Positions 5,873-17,455 are shown, counted from the stretch's first letter. The stretch is 52,460 nucleotides of DNA from Myxococcota bacterium (GCA_023150845.1 JAKLKD010000068.1:1-52460); one strand, 5' to 3'. Notes: a model not told the origin generated them from the sequence alone. Numbers and translations: made by a program.

Positions 5873-8656
5873 ATGATCGAGCGCCTCCTCGGCCCGCTCG
5901 GCCAGCTCGCCGCGCAGTACGGTCTCTCGCCCGAGGTCCAAGACGACCTCATCCAGCTCTTCTTGAGCCTCCAGGGCCAGACCATCGGCCTCGTCGGGGC
6001 CTCCGTAGACGCTGAGGCGACGGCGTCGGAGCCCGGCGAGGCGGGGCGTGGCGCCGCTGAGGCGATCCCGTCCCGTCCCGAGGGCGGCATCGGGCGGCGT
6101 GAGGGCGCGGACAGCACCCAGTCCTGGGTGCACACCGCTGTCGAAGACACGGAGACCGCCGTCGCCCACCGCCGCCGGGAGAACCCCGAGCGTTACGAGG
6201 ACCAGGGGCTCATCGGCCAAGGCGGCATGGGGGAGGTGCGCCGGGCCCTGGACCGCGCCCTGAACCGCCGCGTCGCGATCAAGGCCATGCGCGGCGAGCT
6301 GATGCAGAACCCGACGCTCCTGCGCCGCTTCACCGACGAGGCCCAGGTCGTCGCCCAGCTCCAGCACCCCGGCGTCGTCCCCGTACACGAGCTCGGCTGG
6401 CTGCCCGACGGCCGCCCCTACTTCACGATGCCCGAGGTCCGCGGCCGCACCTTGAGCCATGTGCTGCGGGAGTACCGCGCCTTGGCGGGCCAGGACGGGC
6501 GTAAGGCCGAGCTGAGCCTGCGCCGCCTCATCGACATGTTCCACGCCGTCTGCGAGACCGTCGCCTACGCCCACTCCCGGGGTGTGGTCCACCGCGATCT
6601 CAAGCCCGACAACATCATGATCGGGGGCTTCGGCCAGGTGCTCGTCATGGACTGGGGGCTGGCGAAGGTCGTGAGCCCGGTGCCCGGCGAGCCCGACGAC
6701 TCCCACGGCGCCCACCTCGACCTTGGCATCGCCATCGACGGCGACGCCGTGGAGGAGGCGCCCGTCGGCTTCGCGGAGGACGAGGAGCACCGCCCGGGCA
6801 CCCAGTTCGGCGCCGTCGTCGGCACCCCGAGCTTCATGCCCCTGGAGCAGGCCCAGGGCTGGCTGCACCTCATCTCCCCGGCGACGGACGTCTACTCCTT
6901 GGGGGCGATCCTCCACCAGATCCTCACCGGAGAGCCCCCCTACAAGGGCGACGACGGGCGGAAGGTCATCCGCGCCGTGCGCGCCGGGCCCCCGGACCTC
7001 TCCCGCCTCGGCGACGCCGCCGTGCCCCAAGAGCTCGCCGCCATCGCCCAGCGCGCCTTGTCGCGTCACGCCCAAGACCGCTACCAGCACGCCGGGGAGC
7101 TCGCCGAGCAGGTGCTCGCCTGGCTCGATGGCGCCCGCAAACGAGAGCGCGCCCTGGAGCTCATCGCCGAGGCCCAGAGCTGCTGGCCGGCCATCGAGGA
7201 GCGCCGCGCCCGGGCCGCGGAGCTTCGACAAGAGGCCGAGGCCCTGCGGGAGCGTGTGCCGCCGAGCGCTGGCTCTGAAGAGAAGCGCCCGCTCTGGGAC
7301 CGCGAGGACGAGGCCGCCCGCCTCGCCCGCGAGGCCGACGCCTTGGAGGTGGAGCTGATTCACCTCGCCTACGCGGCCCTGAGCGAGGCCCCGGAGCTGC
7401 CCGAGGCCCACGACCTCCTCGCCGAGCACTACCGGGCCCGGCACGCCGAGGCCGAGGCGCGCCGCGATCGGGTGAGCGCGAACCTCTGGGAGCTGCGCCT
7501 GCGCCGCCACGATCGGGGCCAGCACCGGGCCTGGCTCCAGGGCCACGGCTCGGTGTTCTTACGCACGGAGCCCTCCGGGGTGGAGGTGGTGCTCCGGCGT
7601 TATGTCGAGCGGGACCGCCGCCTCATCGCCGAGGATCCCCGCGCCTTGGGGCGCACCCCGGTGAGCGGCCTGGAGCTGCCCATGGGCAGCTACCTCTTCA
7701 CCCTGAGCGCCCCCGATCGTTGCCCCGTGCAGGTGCCCGTCGCCCTGCGCCGCCTGGAGCGCTGGGACGGCGTGCCGCCTTGGGCCGTGGACGCCCTGCC
7801 GCTGCGCCTGCCCCCCGCCGGGGTGCTCGCGGACGACGACGCCTTCGTCTCCCCGGGCTGGTTTCTCAGCGGCGGTGACCCCGACTCCCCGAGCTCCTTG
7901 CCCGCCCGCCGCCTCTGGGCCGACGGCTTCGTGATCAAGCGGTTCCCGGTCACCAACCGCGAGTACCTCGACTACCTCAACGAGCTCGTGCTCGACGGCC
8001 ACGCCGACGAGGCCGAGCGCGCCGTCCCCCGGGAGCGCGGCAGCCCCGGCGAGCCCATCTACGGCCGCGGCCCCGACGGCCGTTACCGCCTCAAGCCCGA
8101 CAAAGACGGCGACATCTGGCACCTGGAGTGGCCGGTCTGTATGGTGAGCTGGACCCAGGCCCGGCGTTACGCGGCCTGGCGCGCCGCGCGTGAGGCCTTG
8201 CCCTGGCGCCTGCCGACAGAGCTGGAGTGGGAGAAGGCCGCCCGTGGGGTCGATGGCCGCTTCTTCCCTTGGGGCGACCACCTCGACCCGAGCTTCTGCT
8301 GCATGCTCCGCAGCCACCTCGGGCGGCCCTTGCCCGCGCTCGTGAGCGACTTCCCCTTGGACGAGAGCCCCTACGGGGTGCGTGGCCTCGCCGGGAACAT
8401 GCGCGACTGGTGCCTCGATCTCGTCAGCGTCGAGGGCCAGGCGCTCCACGAGCCCGTGCTCGACGAGCACGTCGAGATCCCGACGATCCCCGACACCCTC
8501 CCCGAGGGCGTCTATGCCGTCACCCGCGGCGGGTCGTGGATGGCGACGGAGCGCAACACCCGCTCGGCGGCGCGCAGCACCATCCGCCTGGGGGCGATCG
8601 CCGACTCCATCGGCTTCCGCCTCGCGCGCTCCTACCGGCCTCCGGGCCGTGTCTGA
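5873..8656 (+). CDS. PknB-type Ser/Thr protein kinase with C-terminal FGE-sulfatase-like domain
   Basis: 927 residues. An N-terminal region (1-105) precedes a kinase domain at about 108-418: GQGGMGEV loop (115-122), Lys137 (VAIK), HRDLKPDN (240-247), D-W-G at 260-262 in place of DFG (common in this bacterial group), and a TDVYSLG helix. A charged helical region (420-570) follows, then a PEGA-like segment near 570-640, and at about 660-920 a formylglycine-generating-enzyme-type domain (VTNREYLDYL, LPTELEWEKAARG, GLAGNMRDW, TRGGSW, IGFRLARS). The FGE catalytic Cys region reads TRSAARS, with Ser where active enzymes have Cys, so a binding rather than oxidising role is likely. ATG 5873 follows the FHA gene stop (5869-5871) by one base. 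No transmembrane segment is obvious. Confidence 0.9.
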   Translation: MIERLLGPLGQLAAQYGLSPEVQDDLIQLFLSLQGQTIGLVGASVDAEATASEPGEAGRGAAEAIPSRPEGGIGRREGADSTQSWVHTAVEDTETAVAHRRRENPERYEDQGLIGQGGMGEVRRALDRALNRRVAIKAMRGELMQNPTLLRRFTDEAQVVAQLQHPGVVPVHELGWLPDGRPYFTMPEVRGRTLSHVLREYRALAGQDGRKAELSLRRLIDMFHAVCETVAYAHSRGVVHRDLKPDNIMIGGFGQVLVMDWGLAKVVSPVPGEPDDSHGAHLDLGIAIDGDAVEEAPVGFAEDEEHRPGTQFGAVVGTPSFMPLEQAQGWLHLISPATDVYSLGAILHQILTGEPPYKGDDGRKVIRAVRAGPPDLSRLGDAAVPQELAAIAQRALSRHAQDRYQHAGELAEQVLAWLDGARKRERALELIAEAQSCWPAIEERRARAAELRQEAEALRERVPPSAGSEEKRPLWDREDEAARLAREADALEVELIHLAYAALSEAPELPEAHDLLAEHYRARHAEAEARRDRVSANLWELRLRRHDRGQHRAWLQGHGSVFLRTEPSGVEVVLRRYVERDRRLIAEDPRALGRTPVSGLELPMGSYLFTLSAPDRCPVQVPVALRRLERWDGVPPWAVDALPLRLPPAGVLADDDAFVSPGWFLSGGDPDSPSSLPARRLWADGFVIKRFPVTNREYLDYLNELVLDGHADEAERAVPRERGSPGEPIYGRGPDGRYRLKPDKDGDIWHLEWPVCMVSWTQARRYAAWRAAREALPWRLPTELEWEKAARGVDGRFFPWGDHLDPSFCCMLRSHLGRPLPALVSDFPLDESPYGVRGLAGNMRDWCLDLVSVEGQALHEPVLDEHVEIPTIPDTLPEGVYAVTRGGSWMATERNTRSAARSTIRLGAIADSIGFRLARSYRPPGRV

Positions 8657-8723
8657 TCGCCGTCTGATGCACAGACCGGGCGGCTCGCGCTATTCATGGG
8701 TGAGTCCAACAACCGGAGTGTTT

Positions 8724-8885
8724 ATGCCCGCGACCACGCCTGTCCTCGACCTCGACCCGACCGTGAAGCCCCCCGAGGGCCCGCAGCTCGCCGGGGACAG
8801 CCAGGACCACAACCCGGACTTCACGCCCCCCAAGCCCGTGAACGGCACGTCTCGCGAGACGAACAGCACGGCGCCCACGCGCTGA
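8724..8885 (+). CDS. small proline-rich protein, 53 residues
   Basis: Not recognised. The product is hydrophilic and disordered-looking (MPATTPVLDLDPTVK at the start; Pro-, Asp- and Thr-rich throughout; ends NSTAPTR). The ATG is preceded by CGGAG five bases upstream, and a -10-like TATTCA at 8691-8696 suggests its own short transcript, although read-through from the kinase gene 67 bases upstream is also possible. It converges with the FHA gene ending at 8900. A minus-strand frame over the same bases lacks any start signal. It could be a phosphorylation substrate or an entirely spurious frame; no function is proposed. Confidence 0.45.
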   Translation: MPATTPVLDLDPTVKPPEGPQLAGDSQDHNPDFTPPKPVNGTSRETNSTAPTR

Positions 8886-8899
8886 GCGGGCCCCGAGGC

Positions 8900-9205
8900 T
8901 CAGGCCGTCGGCGGCCCGGCGTCGACGAGCTGGTAGCTGATCTCGACGTGGCCAAAAGAGAGCTGATCGCCCTCTTTGAGCGCCACCCAGGTCTGCGGCG
9001 GCACGGGGCGTTTGTTGACGACCGTGCCGTTTGAGCTCTGAAGGTCCATGACGAACCAGTGGCCCTCGTGGAACTGGATCAGGGCGTGGCTCGACGAGAC
9101 CTCTTGGTAGAGCAGGCGGAGATCGGCCTCAGGCCCCCGGCCGACGCTGTGCTGGGGCTTGAGGGAGATCTGCAGGCGTGAGCCGTTGGCGACGAGCTTA
9201 CCCAT
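8900..9205 (-). CDS. single-domain FHA protein
   Basis: 101 residues, almost entirely one FHA domain with the canonical binding residues: SVGRGPEADLRL, VSSSHALIQF and QSSNGTVVNKRPV, then EGDQLSFGHVEISYQL. FHA domains bind phosphothreonine peptides, so this is a likely reader or adaptor for the Ser/Thr kinases of the cell. ATG 9205 has GGAGG eight bases upstream. It is the last gene of the minus-strand operon that starts at 15846, 62 bases after the M48-like gene. It converges on the small gene ending at 8885. No membrane segment is seen. Confidence 0.85.
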   Translation of the reverse strand: MGKLVANGSRLQISLKPQHSVGRGPEADLRLLYQEVSSSHALIQFHEGHWFVMDLQSSNGTVVNKRPVPPQTWVALKEGDQLSFGHVEISYQLVDAGPPTA

Positions 9206-9267
9206 GGTCGGTCCTCCGAGGCGGGGTGTAATCTGCCCCGTTCTTCGGGCGCTGGGAAGGGGGGGGA

Positions 9268-11739
9268 TCAGCCAGAGTCTGGCGCGACGGCGCCGCGGGC
9301 CTGGGCGTACTCCTCGCTCAGCCAGAAGCTCACCAAAGCGGCGACCCGCACGGCGAGATCCTGGTGCAGCACGGCGCCTCCGGGGCCTCGGCGAGACAAG
9401 GCCCGGCCGATGCCGTGGCGCTCGATCACGGAGAGCTCGGTCTTGAGCTCGGGATCGGTGAGCAGCATCGCGCGCAGCGCCGCGTGCAGCTCGCCGCAGA
9501 CGATGAGCCCGGCGCGGTCGGCGGTGAGCTGCATGACGCGGTGGGCGGCGACGAGCTCCGAGCGGCGCACGGACACGCTGCCGCCGCGGCCGATGTGTAG
9601 GCTGCTCGGCTCGGTGGTGAGCGCTGGGGCGGGCGTCGGGCTCAGCCACCGGCTGGCGTCGGTGACGAGCTGGGAGATCACGACGGCGTTTTTGCTCAAC
9701 GGATCGAGGCGCTTGAGGGTCTCCACCGAGAACATCGAGCTCGTGGCCTTGAGCACCCGGGGGTCGCCGAGCAGCTTTCCGACCCCGGCGCCGCCTAAGG
9801 TGAAGGCGCTCGCCGTGGTCGAGAGCGCCGTGCGCAGCTTGTCCAAGGCGCCGTCCCAGACCTCGGCGCTCGTGACGCGGGTGTGCTTGAAGCGCAGGTG
9901 CGCCAGCTCCGCGCCCAAGGCGAAGCGCAGCTCCGCCGGGCTCAGGTAGACCTCGGACTCGTCGTTGAGGTGCTGGCCGCCGACGAGCACGAAGGGCTGG
10001 GCGGCCTCAAAGGCGTGGACCCCCTCGCCGAGCTCCCCGTGGCTGAGGTAGATCTCCAGGCCCGGCATACCCAGGGCCATGGTGACGTCGGCGAGGGCCT
10101 CCAAGAGCGGGCCGTGTCGTTTGGCCGAGGGGCGCTCGCAGTACTTGCGCAGAGCGGCCTGGTCCGGCGCCGCCTGCTTCGCCAGCCAGCCCTGGAGCCA
10201 GCCCAAGGCGCCACCTTGGCGGGCGAGGGGGTGCTGCACCGTCGAGAGGATCAGGGCGTCGGGCATGCCATGAAGCGGCGGCGATGGCGGCGCGACGACG
10301 TGGGTGAAGCTCTCCAGCGCGGACCGCGCCGCCCGGGCCCGGTGGGCGATGGGGGCGTCGGGGAGCTGGAGCAGCTCGTCGAGGCGCTGGGGCACGAGGG
10401 GCTGGAGCCGCGCGAGCTGGGTGAGGATCACCAGGGCCCGGTCGGGGTTGTCAGTTTCTGCCAACGCGAGCAGCTCCAGGAGCCGCGCCCGGTGGCGCTG
10501 CCCGGCCTCGCCGGTCGTGAGGTCGGCGTCCTCCGGGGGCAAGAGGTCGAGGAGGCCCTCGTCGGGGAGGCGCTGCAGCGAGGTGGTGATGAGCGCCCGG
10601 GCGCTCTCCCGTTGCCCGGCGAGGAGCAGGTGCTCGGCGAGCTCGATGTCGGCCCTGGCCTGGGCGCCGGGGCTCGTGTCTTGCTCGACGCGCAGGCGCC
10701 AGGCGAGGCGGTGGGTCGGCAGGAGCCACTCCGCCGCGGCGGGCTCGGCCTCAACGGCCCCGGCGATGAGGCGCAGCAGGCGATCGACGGGGATCCCCCA
10801 GCGGTCGAGCAAGAGCGCGAAGGCCTCGGCGCCCAGGCCCGCGCGATGCACCGCCAGGGTGAGCGTCGGGTGGGTCTCGCCTCGGGCCAAGGCCGAGAGC
10901 AGGCGGTGGAGCGCGTTTCCCCGGGACTCCAGGGCCGTGAGCAGGCGGATCGCCGCGGCGGGGTGGGCGCCGAGGTTGAGCCGGGCGACCTCGATGACAC
11001 GCTCGTCCGGCGGCAGCCCCGTGAGCGGCGCGAGCTCCTCGTAGCGCCGGGCCGTCGCCGACGTGACGCTGAGCTGGTGCCCGCCGAGGCTCAGGCGGTC
11101 GGCCCGGGCCAGGGCGCTGTGGTGGCTCATGGGCTCGTTGGGCAAGGTGGCGTACCAGACGTCACCCACGGGGCCGATGGCCACGAGCATCGCCCGGGTG
11201 GAGGTCAGCACGAAGCGCACCGCGGCCTTCGTGGCCGCCGAGATGCTCGACTCGACGAGCTGCTCATCGCCGGTCTCTAAGGCCGCGAGGAGCGCCTCGT
11301 CGGGGGCCAGCGCCCCGGAGAGCCAGCGGGTGAGGGGATCGTCGGCCTCCAGCTCGATGAAGCGCCCGTCGAGATCGAGGGGGCGGCGGTCGTGGGGCGT
11401 GTTGTGGGCGAGGCGGCCCAAGGCCAGGGCCCGTCGCGCCTCGCCGCTCTCCCGGAGGGGCACGCCGTAGGTCCGCCCGTCCACGGTGAGGCGGTCGCCG
11501 AAGAGGCGCTGCTCGTAGCGCAGCGTGGGGTTGCGGCCCAAGGGGTAGACGACGCCGTCCTCGGGGCCCCGCACGATGGCGAAGTAGACGCCGTGCTCGG
11601 TCTGGGCCAAGGCCGGGGGCACGTCCGCGCCACCGGCCAAGGGCGCCTCGCCGTCGAGGGGGATCACCCGGGCCGGGGCCGGCAGGCCCTCACGCTGCAG
11701 GATGAGGCTCACCCGCTCGACGAGCGCGGCCCGGCTCAC
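9268..11739 (-). CDS. large protein with degenerate M48 metallopeptidase-like C-terminal domain
   Basis: 823 residues. The N-terminal 540 are not recognised: beta-rich at 40-230, then helical repeats rich in Leu, Ala and Arg (about 240-480) that could form a solenoid. From about 545 the order of elements follows peptidase family M48: LGMPGLEIYLS, PFVLVGGQHLN (where M48 has a strand before the active helix), then ALGAELAHLRFKHTR (608-621) and QLTADRAGLIVCGE (737-750). The zinc signature HExxH reads A610-E-L-A-H614 and the third ligand Glu reads Gln737, so two of three metal ligands are missing. A pseudo-peptidase scaffold is inferred. Its ATG overlaps the stop of the stomatin gene (11736-11739), implying coupled translation and a shared role. 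Confidence 0.65.
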   Translation of the reverse strand: MSRAALVERVSLILQREGLPAPARVIPLDGEAPLAGGADVPPALAQTEHGVYFAIVRGPEDGVVYPLGRNPTLRYEQRLFGDRLTVDGRTYGVPLRESGEARRALALGRLAHNTPHDRRPLDLDGRFIELEADDPLTRWLSGALAPDEALLAALETGDEQLVESSISAATKAAVRFVLTSTRAMLVAIGPVGDVWYATLPNEPMSHHSALARADRLSLGGHQLSVTSATARRYEELAPLTGLPPDERVIEVARLNLGAHPAAAIRLLTALESRGNALHRLLSALARGETHPTLTLAVHRAGLGAEAFALLLDRWGIPVDRLLRLIAGAVEAEPAAAEWLLPTHRLAWRLRVEQDTSPGAQARADIELAEHLLLAGQRESARALITTSLQRLPDEGLLDLLPPEDADLTTGEAGQRHRARLLELLALAETDNPDRALVILTQLARLQPLVPQRLDELLQLPDAPIAHRARAARSALESFTHVVAPPSPPLHGMPDALILSTVQHPLARQGGALGWLQGWLAKQAAPDQAALRKYCERPSAKRHGPLLEALADVTMALGMPGLEIYLSHGELGEGVHAFEAAQPFVLVGGQHLNDESEVYLSPAELRFALGAELAHLRFKHTRVTSAEVWDGALDKLRTALSTTASAFTLGGAGVGKLLGDPRVLKATSSMFSVETLKRLDPLSKNAVVISQLVTDASRWLSPTPAPALTTEPSSLHIGRGGSVSVRRSELVAAHRVMQLTADRAGLIVCGELHAALRAMLLTDPELKTELSVIERHGIGRALSRRGPGGAVLHQDLAVRVAALVSFWLSEEYAQARGAVAPDSG

Positions 11740-12656
11740 TTCTTGTCGCCCTTGATCGCGGCGATCGCCTCCATGACCTCGACGGGCACGGCGAGGATCA
11801 CGGTGTTGGACGGCGAGGAGCCGAGGCCGTCGAGGGTCTGGAGCGTGCGGAGCTGCATCGCGCCGGGGCTCGTCGCCATGGTCGTCGCGGCGGCGGCGAG
11901 GTTGAGCGCGGCGTCGCGGTCGCCCTCGGCTTTGGTGATCGTCGCGCGCTTCTCACGCTCGGCGCTCGCCTGCCGAGACATCATCCGCTTGAGGTCTTCA
12001 GGCATGTTGATGTCGAGGAGGCGGATCGAGTCGACGTGAATGCCCCACGAGGTCGAGTGCTGCTCGACCATCTGCTCGATGCTCGCCTGAATCTGGTCAC
12101 GCTCGGAGAGCAGCTCGTCCAAGGACATCCCGCCGATGACGTCGCGGAGGCTCGCCTGGGCGTACTGGGAGATCGCGAAGCGGTAGTCCTGCACCGTCGT
12201 GACCGCCTTCTCGGGGTCGTTGACCCGGAAGAACAGCACGCCGTCCACCTGCACGGGCACGTTGTCCTTGGTGATCACCTGCTGGTGCGGGATGTCCAAG
12301 GTGAGCGTGCGGGTGTCCACGAAACGAACGGTGTCCACCACGGGGAAGATGTACATCACGCCGGGGCCGTCGATCTTGTGCAGGCGCCCCAGACGCAGGA
12401 CCACGCCGCGCTCCCACTGGGCGGCGACGCGGAAGATGCGGCTCGCCCAGAGCGCGATGAGGAAACCAACGGCGCCGACGATCGGCACGGCCAAGGGGCC
12501 GCCGATGATCAGGCCGAGCCCGCAGGACAGGCCGAACAAGCCGAAGAAGACCACGAGCCGCAGGCCGCCGCCCAAGGAGATGTGCTCTTGCTGCCGCTTT
12601 GCGTATTGCTTCGCGAGGACCTGGGTGACCTCGGAGAGATCAGGCTGCTGAGACAT
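11736..12656 (-). CDS. stomatin/prohibitin-like (SPFH/Band 7) membrane protein, slipin type
   Basis: 306 residues. A long hydrophobic hairpin at about 31-75 anchors the protein. It is followed by the Band 7 domain (WERGVVLRLGRLHKIDGPG, IPHQQVITKDNVPVQVDGV, then VRFVDTRTL-type strands) and the slipin-type continuation LRDVIGGMSLDELLSERDQI, with a Glu/Arg-rich coiled coil near 215-250. Such proteins oligomerise at the inner membrane and organise or restrain membrane proteases. They are commonly next to an NfeD partner; here the neighbour is instead the M48-like protein, overlapping by four bases. Translation starts at ATG 12656, 39 bases after pepP. Confidence 0.9.
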   Translation of the reverse strand: MSQQPDLSEVTQVLAKQYAKRQQEHISLGGGLRLVVFFGLFGLSCGLGLIIGGPLAVPIVGAVGFLIALWASRIFRVAAQWERGVVLRLGRLHKIDGPGVMYIFPVVDTVRFVDTRTLTLDIPHQQVITKDNVPVQVDGVLFFRVNDPEKAVTTVQDYRFAISQYAQASLRDVIGGMSLDELLSERDQIQASIEQMVEQHSTSWGIHVDSIRLLDINMPEDLKRMMSRQASAEREKRATITKAEGDRDAALNLAAAATTMATSPGAMQLRTLQTLDGLGSSPSNTVILAVPVEVMEAIAAIKGDKK

Positions 12657-12695
12657 CGTGGCGCTCCTTGGCGACGGGGGATGGGTTCGTGGGGC

Positions 12696-14108
12696 TCAGA
12701 GGCTCAGGCGCTCCAGCGCGCTCGGGCCCTGGCCGATGAGCGCCTCAACGGCGTCGATGGACTTCGGCGTCTCGTGGGTGAGCACCTCGGGGTCGCCCGC
12801 GGTGCAGACCACGTCGTCCTCGATGCGGATGCCGCCGAAGCCGATCCAAGACTCGGCGCGGTCCCAGTCCACCTGGTCCTGGAAGCGGGCGCGGAGCACG
12901 GGATCGTGGAGGATCGCCGGGACGACGTAGAAGCCGGGCTCGATGGTGACGAGGTGGCCGGGGGCGAGGTCGAGGTCGAGCCGCAGGTACGCCGTGCCGA
13001 ACTCCTTGGAGCGCACACGCCCCGGGGCGTAGGCCGGGCGGTCGCCGTAGGTCTCCAGGTCGTGAACGTCGAGGCCGAGCAGGTGGCCGACGCCGTGGGG
13101 GAAGAACAGGGCGTGGGCGTGGGTGGCCAGGGCCGCCTCGACGCCGCCGCGCAGGAGCCCCTCGTCACACAAGAACTGGGCCAGGACCGCCGCCGAGCGC
13201 ATGTGCACGTCCCGGTAACGCACCCCGGGGCGGACTAGGTCGATGGAGGCCCGCTGGGCGTCGAGCACGGCCCCATACGCCGCGCGCTGACGGCCGGAGT
13301 AGCGGCCGTTCACGGGCCAGGTGCGCGTGATGTCGACGGTGTAGCCCGCGTCCCCTTCACCGCCGCCGTCGAGCAACAAGAGCTGCCCGTCCTCCAAGGC
13401 GTTCGTGTAGTCGGGGTTGTGGAGGATCTCGCCGCGCACGGTGATGATCGAGTGGTAGCCCGTGGTGAGCCCGTGGAGCGCCAAGGCGCCGTGGAACAGC
13501 GCGCCGATGTGGGCCTCGTGGCCGCCGGGGCGGGTGGCGGCCATGGCGAGCCGGAAGGCCTTGGCGGTGATCCCCGCGACCCGGCGCAGCTCGACGAGCT
13601 CGGCCTCGGTCTTGTGGGAGCGCATGTCGATGACGGCGCTCACCAGGCGGTCGTCGCCGTGGTCTACGCCGAAGCGCAGAGGCAGGCCGGTGAGCCGGGC
13701 GCCGAGGCGGTTCTGCTCCTCGTCGGGCACGGCCAAGGTGGGCAGGCCGAGGCCCGCGACGGCGCCCTCCAGCTCACTCACGTCGCGGAGCGTGTCGACG
13801 GCGAAGCGGGCGCGCAGGGCCTCGGGGCCGTCTACGACGCCGTGCCACAAGGCGTCGTCCTCGGCGGGCAGGGGCGAGAACAGGGTGCAGCGGCCGTCGG
13901 CGTCGATGAGCGCCGCGGCGTTCGGCATGGCGCAGCCCGTGAAGTACAAGAAGTTGGAGTCTTGGCGGAACTCCACGCTGTACTTGGGCAGGTTGCGGGC
14001 GCGGAGGCCGTTGCCCAAGAGCAGGACCGGGCGGCCCATTCGTCGGGCTAGCTCGACGCGGCGGGCGGCGAAGACCTCAGCGGGGAGGGGCAGGGGGCGC
14101 TGGCTCAT
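12696..14108 (-). CDS. pepP: Xaa-Pro aminopeptidase (M24B, PepP type)
   Basis: 470 residues, usual length for AMP_N plus the pita-bread peptidase domain. The N-domain (about 8-140) includes RQDSNFLYFTG. All five metal ligands of family M24 are visible: Asp247 (LLLLDGGG), Asp259 (YTVDITRTW), His338 (FFPHGVGHLLG), Glu390 (TIEPGFY) and Glu430 (IRIEDDVV). The enzyme removes an N-terminal residue ahead of proline using two Mn ions. No signal peptide is seen, so it is cytoplasmic. Its ATG overlaps the stop of the upstream secreted-protein gene (14105-14108), so translation is probably coupled. Confidence 0.93.
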   Translation of the reverse strand: MSQRPLPLPAEVFAARRVELARRMGRPVLLLGNGLRARNLPKYSVEFRQDSNFLYFTGCAMPNAAALIDADGRCTLFSPLPAEDDALWHGVVDGPEALRARFAVDTLRDVSELEGAVAGLGLPTLAVPDEEQNRLGARLTGLPLRFGVDHGDDRLVSAVIDMRSHKTEAELVELRRVAGITAKAFRLAMAATRPGGHEAHIGALFHGALALHGLTTGYHSIITVRGEILHNPDYTNALEDGQLLLLDGGGEGDAGYTVDITRTWPVNGRYSGRQRAAYGAVLDAQRASIDLVRPGVRYRDVHMRSAAVLAQFLCDEGLLRGGVEAALATHAHALFFPHGVGHLLGLDVHDLETYGDRPAYAPGRVRSKEFGTAYLRLDLDLAPGHLVTIEPGFYVVPAILHDPVLRARFQDQVDWDRAESWIGFGGIRIEDDVVCTAGDPEVLTHETPKSIDAVEALIGQGPSALERLSL

Positions 14109-14680
14109 CTCAACTCCCAGGTCAGCTCACCTTGTCCGAGCGCCCCGCTCACGACCATCGTGAGCTTCGAGGGCGCGCCCTGGCGGGCGAAGCGGGCGTC
14201 GTAGACGCGGCTCCAGCGGTTGAGCTGCGGATAGAGGAGGATCTGGAGGTCGCTGCGCTCACGGCTCGACTCCAAAGAGATCGGCGTGAGGGGCTGGCCG
14301 TCGGCGAGGAGCTGGAGGGTCCAGGTGGCGCCGGGCACCACGTCGAAGTCGTCCGCGCGGCTCGGCGGAGGGACATACGCGGCGAAGACGACCTGCCACT
14401 CGGCGGCCTCCCCGGCGGGGGCCCAAGGGGAGGGGGTCTGGAGCAGGTCGAGGAGGGTGCTCTGGGCGCGGACGTAGTCGTCGGTGTGTAGGGTCGCCCG
14501 CAGGATGAGCCGGGTCTCTAGGCGATCGTAGAGGCGCAGCTCCTCGGTGGCCTCGCGCCAGGCGCGGGACTGCTCGTCCAAGGCGTCGCGGGTCTCGGGG
14601 GCGTAGGCCGCGCCGGTGAGGCCGAGCGTGAGCAGGGCGGCGGCCAGCGCGCGGCGAAGAGGCGCGTTGCGAGAGGTCAT
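14105..14680 (-). CDS. secreted protein of unknown function
   Basis: 191 residues. The N-terminus (MTSRNAPLRRALAAALLTLG, then LTGAAYA) is a classic signal peptide. The mature part starts with a charged helix (ALDEQSRAWREATEEL) and is otherwise beta-rich, ending ALGQGELTWELR. Not recognised. Start choice: ATG 14680 has GAGGTG about nine bases upstream; a GTG at 14692 would add four residues and has no ribosome site. It lies between a DctP-like binding protein (23 bases upstream) and pepP (4-base overlap), so it probably acts in the periplasm as part of the same operon. Confidence 0.7.
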   Translation of the reverse strand: MTSRNAPLRRALAAALLTLGLTGAAYAPETRDALDEQSRAWREATEELRLYDRLETRLILRATLHTDDYVRAQSTLLDLLQTPSPWAPAGEAAEWQVVFAAYVPPPSRADDFDVVPGATWTLQLLADGQPLTPISLESSRERSDLQILLYPQLNRWSRVYDARFARQGAPSKLTMVVSGALGQGELTWELR

Positions 14681-14703
14681 AGGTCGTGTCACCTCAGACC
14701 CCG

Positions 14704-17455
<2,752 letters not shown>

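Noticed and set aside
5564-7546. 660-residue open frame on the minus strand opposite the kinase gene
   Set aside because: It is a shadow: no ribosome site, no family resemblance, and the plus strand encodes a clear kinase with all motifs. Long antisense frames are expected at this G+C content.
8690-8878. 62-residue minus-strand frame opposite the small proline-rich gene
   Set aside because: No start signal; the plus-strand frame has a ribosome site and a -10-like element.
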